In this document: piece by piece, positions 47,329 to 55,645 of the stretch
How positions within the stretch are numbered: the stretch's first letter is position 1
Layout of the letters: the number at the start of each line of letters is the position of its first letter
Assembly (NCBI RefSeq): GCF_028686475.1
Contig: NZ_JAQUCA010000004.1
Span: 14,568-78,567, forward strand
From: Giesbergeria sp.
Lineage (GTDB): Bacteria; Pseudomonadota; Gammaproteobacteria; Burkholderiales; Burkholderiaceae_C
Direction: 5' to 3'
Length of the DNA: 64,000 nt
The notes under the pieces: model-generated
Told to the model about the DNA's origin: nothing
Seen by the model: the letters and a program-made list of their open reading frames with translations, nothing else
The model's database searches: none
Position numbers and translations under genes: made by a program

Positions 47329-48300
47329 TTAGCGTATAGCACGCCGCTGGGCCGTCAGGCGCGGGTCTATCAGGGCGTGCAGCATATCGACCACAAAATT
47401 GACCCCAATCACCAAAGCAGCCAACAGCAACACCCCATTACGCACCACCAACAAATCGCGGTTGGCAATCGCTTGGAACAGTAGCCGCCCCAAACCCGGC
47501 AGCTGGAACACATTTTCTATCACTACCGCCCCGGCCAATAAATTGGCAAATTGCAAGCCCATGATGGTCAGCACCGGAATCATGGCATTGCGTAGCGCAT
47601 GGCCCCACAGCACCTGCCGATAGGATAAGCCCTTGGCGCGTGCGGTACGCACAAAATCCTCGTGCAGCACCTCTAGCAATGCCGAGCGCAGCGTGCGCGC
47701 CAAAATAGCTGCCTGCACCAAAGCCAGCGCCACAGCGGGCAGCAACAAAGCCTGCAAAGCTGGCCACAGGCCACCGCCCTCAGCGGCGGTCCAACCTGGA
47801 AAGCCCCCAGCGCTAAACCAAGGCAGTTGGATAGAAAACAACCAAATCAAGCCAATCGCCAACCAAAAGCCGGGCACCGCCATGCCCAGTTGCACCAACC
47901 CCATCACGGCGGCTCCGTCCCAGCGCTGCTGGTGCGCGGCGGCATACAGGCCAGCGGCAAAGGCCAAAGCCGTACTCAAGCTGATGGCCAGCAGCGCCAG
48001 CGGCACCGTGACGGCCAAGCGCTCTTGCAGCAAATCGGCCACCGGGCTGCCGTAGGCATAGCTGTCGCCCAAATCGCCCGTGAGCAAGCCCCAAAGCCAC
48101 TGGCCATAACGTTGCAACGCGGGTTGGTCTAGCCCCAATTCAGCGGCTAATGCGGCTACGGCCTCCGGGTCGGCCTCTGGCCCCATCAACACCTGAGCAG
48201 CATTGCCCGGCAACACATCCAAGATGCCAAAAATAGCCGCCGATGCGGCCAGCAAAGCCGCCAGCATCCAGCCTAGGCGTTGAAGCAAAAACCATCCCAT
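47329..48300 (-). CDS. Peptide ABC transporter permease, DppB type
   Basis: The 323-residue permease starts MGWFLLQRLGWMLAALL, and shows PGNAAQVLMGPEADPEAVAA (family GD-type loop) and the EAA loop (TARAKGLSYRQVLWGHALRN). The open frame extends to 48642, but that upstream part is antisense to the ferredoxin gene. First gene of the transporter operon, divergent from the ferredoxin gene; a shared 120-base promoter region separates them. Confidence 0.92.
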   Translation of the reverse strand: MGWFLLQRLGWMLAALLAASAAIFGILDVLPGNAAQVLMGPEADPEAVAALAAELGLDQPALQRYGQWLWGLLTGDLGDSYAYGSPVADLLQERLAVTVPLALLAISLSTALAFAAGLYAAAHQQRWDGAAVMGLVQLGMAVPGFWLAIGLIWLFSIQLPWFSAGGFPGWTAAEGGGLWPALQALLLPAVALALVQAAILARTLRSALLEVLHEDFVRTARAKGLSYRQVLWGHALRNAMIPVLTIMGLQFANLLAGAVVIENVFQLPGLGRLLFQAIANRDLLVVRNGVLLLAALVIGVNFVVDMLHALIDPRLTAQRRAIR

Positions 48301-48354
48301 AGCGGCAATATGACCTGTTGACCCGTGTTGTTGAAGCGAGGGCTGCCAGCATAG

Positions 48355-48672
<318 letters not shown>

Positions 48673-48694
48673 TGGCGGCAATCTGCGCCACAAT

Positions 48695-48728
48695 GCCCCT
48701 ATCGTCTGACGCTTGGGGGGCTTTTTTT
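48695..48728 (+). terminator. Likely ferredoxin terminator
   Basis: A short stem GCCCC/GGGGC (48695-48699 and 48717-48721) with a 17-base loop is followed by seven T. It ends one base before the next ATG, so it may only attenuate. Confidence 0.5.
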
Positions 48729-48729
48729 C

Positions 48730-49182
48730 ATGAAACCACAGATTTTGGCTGCATGGGCGCTGGCACTGGCCACGATGGCCCCTGCTACTTGGGCACAGCC
48801 AGCCACCGACACCATCGGCCACCTGCAAAACCTCTCGGGTAGCGCCACGGTAGAGCGCGCTGGCACCGCACTGCCCGCCAGTGCAGGCATGGCATTGTTG
48901 CAAAACGACCGCATACGCACCGGCAGTCCGGGGGCAGCGGGTATTGTGCTGACCGATGACACCGCCATCTCTTTAGGCTCGGGCAGTGAATTGTTGCTCA
49001 ACGACTATGCTTTTGCGCCCCAAGAGGGCAAATTGGCGCTGGCCGTCAAATTGCTGAAAGGTACTTTTGCCTATGTGACCGGGCAAATCGTCAAGCTGGC
49101 CCCCGAGGCCGCACAGGTGCAAACGCCCACCGCCACCATTGCCGTGCGCGGCACCAAACTACTCATCGAGGTACAAGAATGA
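48730..49182 (+). CDS. FecR-domain periplasmic protein (HD-GYP operon)
   Basis: The 150-residue protein has a signal peptide (AAWALALATMAPATWAQ) and a single FecR-type domain (LSGSATVERAGTALPASAG ... LQNDRIRTGSPGAAGIVLTD then DTAISLGSGSELLLNDY). It ends in TPTATIAVRGTKLLI, the family's C-terminal strand. It is a paralogue of the protein encoded at 19656-20105. The stop overlaps the OmpA-like gene start (ATGA). Probably reads an envelope signal for the CHASE2/HD-GYP protein. Confidence 0.88.
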   Translation: MKPQILAAWALALATMAPATWAQPATDTIGHLQNLSGSATVERAGTALPASAGMALLQNDRIRTGSPGAAGIVLTDDTAISLGSGSELLLNDYAFAPQEGKLALAVKLLKGTFAYVTGQIVKLAPEAAQVQTPTATIAVRGTKLLIEVQE

Positions 49183-49811
49183 GCAGCAGCAACCCCCTTC
49201 CCCCTACCCTTCGACCCGGTTGGGCACTCTATGGCATGGCCGCTGTGCTATTGGCGCTGGGTGGCTGCGCGCGCCAATCGGTGGTCTTGGTGCCCGATGC
49301 CGACGGCCACGTAGGCACAGCAGAAGTCCGCACCGCTGCCGGGCGACAGGTATTGCAAAAAGCCCACGACATGACGCAAATTGGTGCTGGCACCAACGCC
49401 GCCCCTTCGGCCATCACGACGGCCCAAGCCGAATTTATTACCGCCACCTTTGGTGAAGTGTTGGCGATTGAGCCAGCACCCGCCAAGGTATTTATCCTGC
49501 TGTTTGAGAGCGGTACCGCCCAATTGCGCCCCGACGCGCTGGCGCAGTTAGAAGAGATTGCCAAGGCAGCCACACAAAAGGGCACGGTGCGCGTCAGTAT
49601 CAGCGGCCACAGCGATGCCACTGGCTCGGTGCAAATCAACGATACCCTGTCACACCAACGGGCCGCGCAAGTGCAAGCGCTGCTGCTAGAACGTGGCGTG
49701 GCAGCGCAGCTGATGGATGTCAGTTCACACGGCAAAAATAACCCCTTAGTGCCTACTCCAGACGGCGTGCCCGAGCCACGCAACCGCCGTGTCATGGTTG
49801 TAGTGCGCTAA
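49179..49811 (+). CDS. OmpA-like peptidoglycan-binding lipoprotein (HD-GYP operon)
   Basis: The 210-residue lipoprotein has lipobox LGGC and a C-terminal OmpA-like domain (FILLFESGTAQLRPDAL ... SISGHSDATGSVQINDTLSH ... EPRNRRVMVVV). Similar in size, layout and last residues to the lipoprotein encoded at 19042-19653. It lies between the FecR-like and CHASE2 genes, 19 bases before the latter. Expected to bind peptidoglycan near the sensor. Confidence 0.9.
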   Translation: MSSSNPLPPTLRPGWALYGMAAVLLALGGCARQSVVLVPDADGHVGTAEVRTAAGRQVLQKAHDMTQIGAGTNAAPSAITTAQAEFITATFGEVLAIEPAPAKVFILLFESGTAQLRPDALAQLEEIAKAATQKGTVRVSISGHSDATGSVQINDTLSHQRAAQVQALLLERGVAAQLMDVSSHGKNNPLVPTPDGVPEPRNRRVMVVVR

Positions 49812-49830
49812 AGCTGAGTACCCCGTCCCC

Positions 49831-51900
49831 GTGGCATCTGCTGGCTTGCAGCATCTGCGTGCCGCGTGGCACCACGAAAAAACCCGTCTGTATGCCTTGG
49901 GCCTGTGTTTAAGCGTACTGCTGGCGATGCTCTCGGCATGGCAACCAGTGGCGCTACGCAAAGCCGATGGCGCGGTGTATGACCACCTGTTGGCAGCACG
50001 TAGCCAAACGCCGCCCTCCGATGCCGTGGTGTTGGTGGGGGTGGATGAAGCCAGCTTAGCCGCCTTGGGCCAATGGCCGTGGCCGCGTTATCGGCTGGCT
50101 TTGCTACTAGAGCAGCTGCAACGCTTGGGTGCGCGCGTGGTAGCGCTGGATATTCTCATGCCCGAACCCGACCGCAGCGCGCCCGATGTCATTGCCCGCG
50201 AGCGCCAACGCGATTTGCAAGGCCAAATTTTGGCCAGCAGCCCCAGCGCCCCCAGCAGCCCCAGCGCCCCCAGCAGCCCCAACGGCACTAGCGATAGCAA
50301 CTCGCAGCGTTTGGCCCAAGCCATGCAAACCATGCCCACGGTGCTGGGTTCTTATTTGCAATTTTTTGCCCCCCCTGCTGGCTCCAGCGCTGTACCCCCT
50401 CCCGCCTTGCCTGCTGGCACGGTGTTCTCGCACAACACGCAGGGCGCTTTGCTGTGGCCCCAAGCACAGGGGCAGCTGCGTAGCCTGCCGCAACTCACCC
50501 AAGTCGCCGCTGCCGAAGGCTTTACCAACGCCTTGCAAGATATAGATGGCAAATTGCGCCGCGTTCCCCTGCTATTGCCCAGCCCCAATGGCACGGGCTA
50601 CCAGCCCTCACTGGCCTTAGCCACCTTGCTGCAAGCTTCTACCAACCGCTCACTGCAATTGCAAACCAGCAGCACCGAAGCACATCTGCACTGGAACGGA
50701 CACCAAATTCCACTCGACCGGGGCGGCAACTTGCTGCTTGATTGGCGCAAGCAGCTCCCAGACCACATCTCAGCGCTGGCCGTGTTGCAAGGCACGGTCG
50801 CCCCAGAGCGCATCCGCGACAAAATAGTATTGGTAGGCACTTGGGCGCTAGGCTTGGGCGATTTGCACCTGGCCCCTTCTGGAGCCTCGGTGCATGGGCT
50901 GGTATTTCATGCCACCGTAATAAACAACCTGCTGGCCGGGCGCTTTATTGCCCGGCCCGCTTGGGCAGCTGGGGCCGAATGGCTGGCAGTGCTGCTGGTC
51001 GGACTGCTCACTACGTGGTGGCTGGCCCATGCTGGTGTGTGGGGCGCAGTATTGTGGGTGGTGTTGGGCAGCAGCAGCATTTATGGGGCCGCGCAAATGT
51101 TACTGGTGCAACAAGGCTTGCACCTATCACCACTGATGCCCATGCTGGCGCTGGTGTGCATCAGCTTGTTTTTGAACTTGCTCAAATACGGCATGACAGC
51201 GCACAAACTGCGTTTGCGTACCCGCGACCTGCTGGATGCACAAGACGAAATCATCATCAGCCTCTCGGTGCTGGCCGAAACGCGCGACAAAGAAACTGGC
51301 CACCATATCCTACGCACCCAACGCTACGTCAAGGTACTGGCACAACAACTGGCCAGCACGCCAGGCTACCGGCACCTGACCCCCCATGACATCGAATTGC
51401 TAACCAAATCGGCCCCACTGCACGACATCGGCAAAGTAGGCATTCCAGACCGCATTTTGCAAAAACCCGGCAAACTCACACCCGAAGAGTTTGCCGTAAT
51501 GAAAACCCACCCCCTGATTGGCGCGCAGGCACTAGAGCGCATCATTGCCAATAGCAGTCGCCCCGAAAAGCAAAATTTTTTAGACTACGCGCGCCAGATG
51601 ATTGAAGCCCACCACGAACGCTGGGACGGCACCGGCTACCCGCACGGCTTACAAGGACATGCCATTCCCTTGGCTGGGCGTTTGATGGCATTAGCCGATG
51701 TCTATGATGCCTTGGTCAGCCGCCGAGTCTATAAAGAAGGCTTCGCTCATGCCCAAGTGCGCCAGATGCTGCTAGAGCAATCAGGACACCACTTTGACCC
51801 AGACGTGGTCAACGCCTTTGTGGCCCAAGAAGACGAATTTGTCCGCATTGCCCACGAGTTGGCCGACCCGCCTGAAACACTATCCACCGCTTCGGCTTGA
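49831..51900 (+). CDS. CHASE2-HD-GYP c-di-GMP phosphodiesterase
   Basis: The 689-residue protein has an N-terminal membrane helix (LYALGLCLSVLLAMLSAW), a periplasmic CHASE2 domain (about residues 40-335; VLVGVDEASLAALGQWPWPR is its hallmark) and three membrane helices (about 365-445). The C-terminal HD-GYP domain has His531-Asp532 in LHDIGKVGIPD and GYP 602-604 in HHERWDGTGYP. It should hydrolyse c-di-GMP under control of the CHASE2 domain. GTG 49831 is the first start after the OmpA-like gene. A Ser/Pro/Ala minisatellite lies in the sensor part. Confidence 0.93.
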   Translation: MASAGLQHLRAAWHHEKTRLYALGLCLSVLLAMLSAWQPVALRKADGAVYDHLLAARSQTPPSDAVVLVGVDEASLAALGQWPWPRYRLALLLEQLQRLGARVVALDILMPEPDRSAPDVIARERQRDLQGQILASSPSAPSSPSAPSSPNGTSDSNSQRLAQAMQTMPTVLGSYLQFFAPPAGSSAVPPPALPAGTVFSHNTQGALLWPQAQGQLRSLPQLTQVAAAEGFTNALQDIDGKLRRVPLLLPSPNGTGYQPSLALATLLQASTNRSLQLQTSSTEAHLHWNGHQIPLDRGGNLLLDWRKQLPDHISALAVLQGTVAPERIRDKIVLVGTWALGLGDLHLAPSGASVHGLVFHATVINNLLAGRFIARPAWAAGAEWLAVLLVGLLTTWWLAHAGVWGAVLWVVLGSSSIYGAAQMLLVQQGLHLSPLMPMLALVCISLFLNLLKYGMTAHKLRLRTRDLLDAQDEIIISLSVLAETRDKETGHHILRTQRYVKVLAQQLASTPGYRHLTPHDIELLTKSAPLHDIGKVGIPDRILQKPGKLTPEEFAVMKTHPLIGAQALERIIANSSRPEKQNFLDYARQMIEAHHERWDGTGYPHGLQGHAIPLAGRLMALADVYDALVSRRVYKEGFAHAQVRQMLLEQSGHHFDPDVVNAFVAQEDEFVRIAHELADPPETLSTASA
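50236..50280 (+). repeat. 18-bp minisatellite inside the CHASE2 coding region
   Basis: AGCAGCCCCAGCGCCCCC is repeated two and a half times, coding SSPSAPSSPSAPSSP. The period is a multiple of three, so copy changes keep the frame. Confidence 0.9.
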
Positions 51901-52016
51901 TTGATTTTTTCAATTTCTCGCTGTGCCAAAATAGCCCTTCCTTCTACTTTGGGTGTTAGCAATTTTTTGCCATCGCCAAGTTCTATTTTGTCGAGCAGAA
52001 AAAGGCAGGCGTAGCG

Positions 52017-53159
52017 GTGAGAAAAATAGTACACAGCGACATCGTTCTGGGCGAACCAATCGGTTTTTCTATTTATAGCCAAAGCGGTACCTTGCTCTTT
52101 CGCCGTGGCTCGGTCATTCACATGCCCGATCAAATATCGCGACTCTTGGTGCGCGGCGCGCAATATGACGAAACCGAAACCGATTTGCGCCCCTACACCC
52201 CGGAGGCTCCCCCACCGCCGCCCGAGCCAGAAGAGTTATCGCCGTTTGAACACATGGGCAGTTTGATTTTGAACCTCAAGCATGTGCTGGCCACCATGCT
52301 CAAAAATCCTGAGCAAATTGATGTAAGCACCCGCATCAAGAAAATTGCCCAAGAACTACAAAAAATTTGCCAGAAAGACATTGATAGCGCCTTAGCCGCT
52401 CCGTGTGTCGATAGTTATAATTCATATATTGTGGTGCAGCAAATGATGGGGGCCGTACTCACTGAACTCATCGCACAAAAAAAAGGCTTAGATGCCGGGC
52501 AGCGGCTGTCTTTGGTGTGTGCTGCCCTAACGCGCGATGTGGGCCAACTGCAAATGCAGCTAGAAATGGACAAACATGCTGGCCCACTGCCCGACGATTT
52601 ATGGGCGCAAATGCGCCAACACCCCGAGTTGGGCGCACAATTGCTACAAAAATCGGGGATTACAGACCCGGTTTGGCTAGATGCCGTGCGCCAGCACCAC
52701 GAGCATTTGGATGGCAGCGGCTATCCGGCCGAGCTACCCGCCGCGCACATAACGCAAGGCGCCAGAATTTTGGCCGTAGCCGACCGTTACAGCGCCATGA
52801 CCAAACAGCGACCTTACCGTGCCCAAGCCTATTTTCCACAATTTGCATTGAAAGAAATTTATCTGAAAAAAAATGCTGAAATTGATGAAGAAATTGGCAG
52901 AATTTTAATTTCAGTGACCGGTTTATTGTCACCAGGTACGATGGTACGCATTAAATCTGGCGAAGTGGCAGTAGTAAAAAGCCCAACCGTTAAACCCGAT
53001 GCTGCGGTGGTGTATGCGGTTTATGGAAAAACCGGCATGATTCTATCCACCCCGGCCCGCCGTGATACCTCGCAGCCAGGTTGCGAAATTGTGGGTTTAG
53101 TCCCCTTTGCCGATTGCCTTACGGCAGCGGTGGTCATCAAGCAGGTATGGGCTAAGTAG
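52017..53159 (+). CDS. HD-GYP-like protein with degenerate catalytic site
   Basis: The 380-residue soluble protein has an N-terminal ~70-residue domain, a Pro-rich linker (APPPPPEPEE) and an HD-GYP-like domain. GYP is kept (235-237 in HHEHLDGSGYP), but the place of the metal-binding His-Asp in LHDIGK reads LTRDVGQ (Arg173-Asp174), and the lysine is Gln. c-di-GMP hydrolysis is therefore doubtful; it may bind the nucleotide as a receptor. A ~60-residue beta C-terminus follows (PGTMVRIKSGEVAVV). GTG 52017 is the start. It lies between a true HD-GYP gene and a chemoreceptor-like gene on the same strand. Confidence 0.8.
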   Translation: MRKIVHSDIVLGEPIGFSIYSQSGTLLFRRGSVIHMPDQISRLLVRGAQYDETETDLRPYTPEAPPPPPEPEELSPFEHMGSLILNLKHVLATMLKNPEQIDVSTRIKKIAQELQKICQKDIDSALAAPCVDSYNSYIVVQQMMGAVLTELIAQKKGLDAGQRLSLVCAALTRDVGQLQMQLEMDKHAGPLPDDLWAQMRQHPELGAQLLQKSGITDPVWLDAVRQHHEHLDGSGYPAELPAAHITQGARILAVADRYSAMTKQRPYRAQAYFPQFALKEIYLKKNAEIDEEIGRILISVTGLLSPGTMVRIKSGEVAVVKSPTVKPDAAVVYAVYGKTGMILSTPARRDTSQPGCEIVGLVPFADCLTAAVVIKQVWAK

Positions 53160-53194
53160 CCCCAAGTCCCACCATAGCCCAGGGAAATAAAACC

Positions 53195-55078
53195 ATGAAA
53201 ATGAATTTACCGGTGACCGGCCAAGAGCAACTCTTCTCTGCCGACAAAAACATGGTCACCAAGACCAACACCAAAGGCATTATTACCTTTGCCAACAAAG
53301 ATTTCATTGAAATCAGTGGCTTTTCAGAAGAAGAATTAATCGGCAAAAACCACAATATCATTCGGCACCCCGACATGCCCCCGGCAGCGTTTGCCACCAT
53401 GTGGCAAACCCTGAAGCGTGGCCTGCCTTGGCAAGGCATGGTTAAAAATCGCTGTAAAAATGGTGACCATTATTGGGTGAATGCGCGTATTGTGCCCATT
53501 AAGAAAAATGGCGAAGTTACCGGTTATATGTCGGTACGCTCTTGTCCATCGCGCGAACAGGTGGCCGAGGCCGAAGCAGCCTACCAAGCAGCTACCACCG
53601 CCCCCGAAACATTTAAAGAAGAGGCTGCTCCACTTTGGAAAAAGCATTTATCTATTAAAAATGGAATTCCACTCTGGATTTTGTTTGTAACAGTGCTGAT
53701 GATTGGCGGTGGCATTCTGGGCATGACCGGTATTAACTTATCCAAAGCCGATATTCAAGCGTTATACCATCGAGAAATGGTACCGGTACAATCTATCCAT
53801 CGCATTAATTTTTTAATGGCCGACAACCGCGCCCAATTGGGACTGGCCCTGAATTTTAAATTTGGCACCCATTCAGAAACCGTCATAGCCCACAGCTCGG
53901 GCAACCAGCAATTGATACGCATTCAAAAAAATAAAAAAGAAATTGATGAAATTTTAGCCAGTTACATGGGCCAAGTGATTGATCCTCAAGAAAAACAATT
54001 GGCACAACAATATATTCAGGCCCGGAGCCACTACGTCAAAGAGGGCTTATCACAAGCCATGCAGGCAATTGAGGCAGAAGATTATTTGGCAGCGCAGCGC
54101 ATTTTCTTTCAACAAGTCAATCCGCTGTATGAAGAAGCCAACGCCCGTGCTTCTGCTTTGTTAGACTATTTATTGGCGCGCGGTCATAGCAAATTAGTAG
54201 ATACCACCGTGCGCGCCGATGTTATCTTAAAAATGGCGATTGCCGGAATTGCTTTCAGCTGTTTGGTGTTGGTGGTGGCTGGATTTTTCTTTTTCCGTTT
54301 TACTGCCAAGCCATTGGAAGAGGCGGTACTGGCTTTGGAAGACATCGCCGAAGGCAATCTTTCTAAGCATGTTAATCCGTCGGGCTATGGCGAGCCAGGA
54401 CGTGTCATGACTGCGGTATTTTTTACCCAAATGCACCTCAAGGTGATGATTTATGAAATCCAACAGTCTTCTGATTCTATTCACCGCCAGTGCAACAATT
54501 TGAATCAATTGATGATGGACTTGGCCGAACATTCGGACGAACAACAAGACCGCATTTACCAAACCGTTGATGCGGTAAATGCCTCACGCAGTGCGTTGGC
54601 CAGCATTGCAACCCAGATGGATGCTTTATTAGAAACGGTTCATAGCGCAGAAGATGATAATACGCCCCTGCCGCTAGTGCAAAACCAGCTGCCTAGCCCA
54701 GCGGATTTGGATTGGATGCCCGCAGAATTATTAGCCACTTTGGGTGATGATTTTGCCGCTGCGACTCCCCTGCCTGCCACTAGCGCCGAAACTCCTGCCA
54801 CCCCAGCTCCAGCCCCCGCCTTGGCAAGCACGGCAAGCCAGCATGTTGCTACGCATGGCAGCGGCACCAGTTCTGTGGCCTTGCGCCAACAGGTGCAGAG
54901 TATTGCCAGCGCAGCGCGCGGTCAAGCTTTGGCGGTAGAAGAGGTAGCGCGCCAACTGAGCCAAGTAGCAGCGCTGGTGGTGCAAAACCGCGAAGATGTG
55001 CAAGGTGCTTGGGCGGCATCGCAGCAGCTAGAGCAAGCCGCCAAAGAGTTGGATGAGTTGGTTAAATACTTTGATTGA
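53195..55078 (+). CDS. Aer-like PAS receptor lacking the chemotaxis signalling tip
   Basis: The 627-residue protein has an Aer-type PAS domain (about 15-120: TNTKGIITFANKDFIEISGF, RHPDMP, MVKNRCKNGDHYWVNARI), membrane helix 1 (158-180), a periplasmic four-helix bundle, helix 2 (347-370) and HAMP (to ~425). The coiled coil after HAMP lacks the highly conserved hairpin tip (EIAFQTNLLALNAAVEAARAG-type). A Pro/Ala/Thr linker (about 520-560) joins two short coiled coils instead. It is thus unlikely to bind CheW/CheA normally. AAAT-GGAAAT precedes the ATG. Adjacent to c-di-GMP genes, so it may serve another output. Confidence 0.82.
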   Translation: MKMNLPVTGQEQLFSADKNMVTKTNTKGIITFANKDFIEISGFSEEELIGKNHNIIRHPDMPPAAFATMWQTLKRGLPWQGMVKNRCKNGDHYWVNARIVPIKKNGEVTGYMSVRSCPSREQVAEAEAAYQAATTAPETFKEEAAPLWKKHLSIKNGIPLWILFVTVLMIGGGILGMTGINLSKADIQALYHREMVPVQSIHRINFLMADNRAQLGLALNFKFGTHSETVIAHSSGNQQLIRIQKNKKEIDEILASYMGQVIDPQEKQLAQQYIQARSHYVKEGLSQAMQAIEAEDYLAAQRIFFQQVNPLYEEANARASALLDYLLARGHSKLVDTTVRADVILKMAIAGIAFSCLVLVVAGFFFFRFTAKPLEEAVLALEDIAEGNLSKHVNPSGYGEPGRVMTAVFFTQMHLKVMIYEIQQSSDSIHRQCNNLNQLMMDLAEHSDEQQDRIYQTVDAVNASRSALASIATQMDALLETVHSAEDDNTPLPLVQNQLPSPADLDWMPAELLATLGDDFAAATPLPATSAETPATPAPAPALASTASQHVATHGSGTSSVALRQQVQSIASAARGQALAVEEVARQLSQVAALVVQNREDVQGAWAASQQLEQAAKELDELVKYFD

Positions 55079-55168
55079 AACTGACCGCCGCTGACTGCCG
55101 CCACCGTCCCGGTGGTTCTGACCAAACCAACACGGCAGCACAGGTATTGATAAATTATTGGGTAGTGG

Positions 55169-55645
55169 TCAACACAACGGCAACTGAATCCGCAACACCG
55201 CCTCTACTTCAGGCAAGCGCGCGCGCACGGCCTCTTCCCGCTCTAGCGCGCGCTCGCGCTGCGCTGCTGCCCACACCGGGGCCGGGAAATGGCTGTCCCA
55301 ATCAAAGCGGGCAATCACATGCCAGTGCAGGTGCGGCACCATATTGCCCAAGGCCGCCAAATTGATTTTGGTCGGCTGCAACTGTTGGCGCAAAGTGCGC
55401 TCCACCGTCGTCACCACCTCTAGGCAATGCAGGCGCTCAAAGGTGGACAAATCGGACAGTTCGGGCAGGTGCGAGGCCCAAACCACCCGGTAAAAGGCCG
55501 GAAAACCCGGCTCGTCGGCGCGAATCACGCGCAAACGCTCATTGCGCCAAACCACCGTACCACCATCTTGGCTACACAGCGCACAGCCGGGCTGAATCAC
55601 TGGGGGCCGCGCGGGCGGCACGGCGGACATGGCGCGTTCAGTCAT
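55169..55645 (-). CDS. HIT-family nucleotide hydrolase/transferase
   Basis: The 158-residue protein has the histidine triad in [13 protein letters not shown], the catalytic site for hydrolysing nucleoside phosphoramidates or dinucleoside polyphosphates. An N-terminal CALCSQDGG segment may bind zinc. ATG 55645 overlaps the end of the upstream dehydrogenase gene by 4 bases; ATG 55630 is an alternative. The substrate is not known. Confidence 0.88.
   Translation of the reverse strand: MTERAMSAVPPARPPVIQPGCALCSQDGGTVVWRNERLRVIRADEPGFPAFYRVVWASHLPELSDLSTFERLHCLEVVTTVERTLRQQLQPTKINLAALGNMVPHLHWHVIARFDWDSHFPAPVWAAAQRERALEREEAVRARLPEVEAVLRIQLPLC

Noticed and set aside
47280-47342. Upstream GTG start for the DppC-type permease
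   Set aside because: It would overlap the preceding permease gene and add residues outside the family; ATG 47300 is simpler, though not proven.
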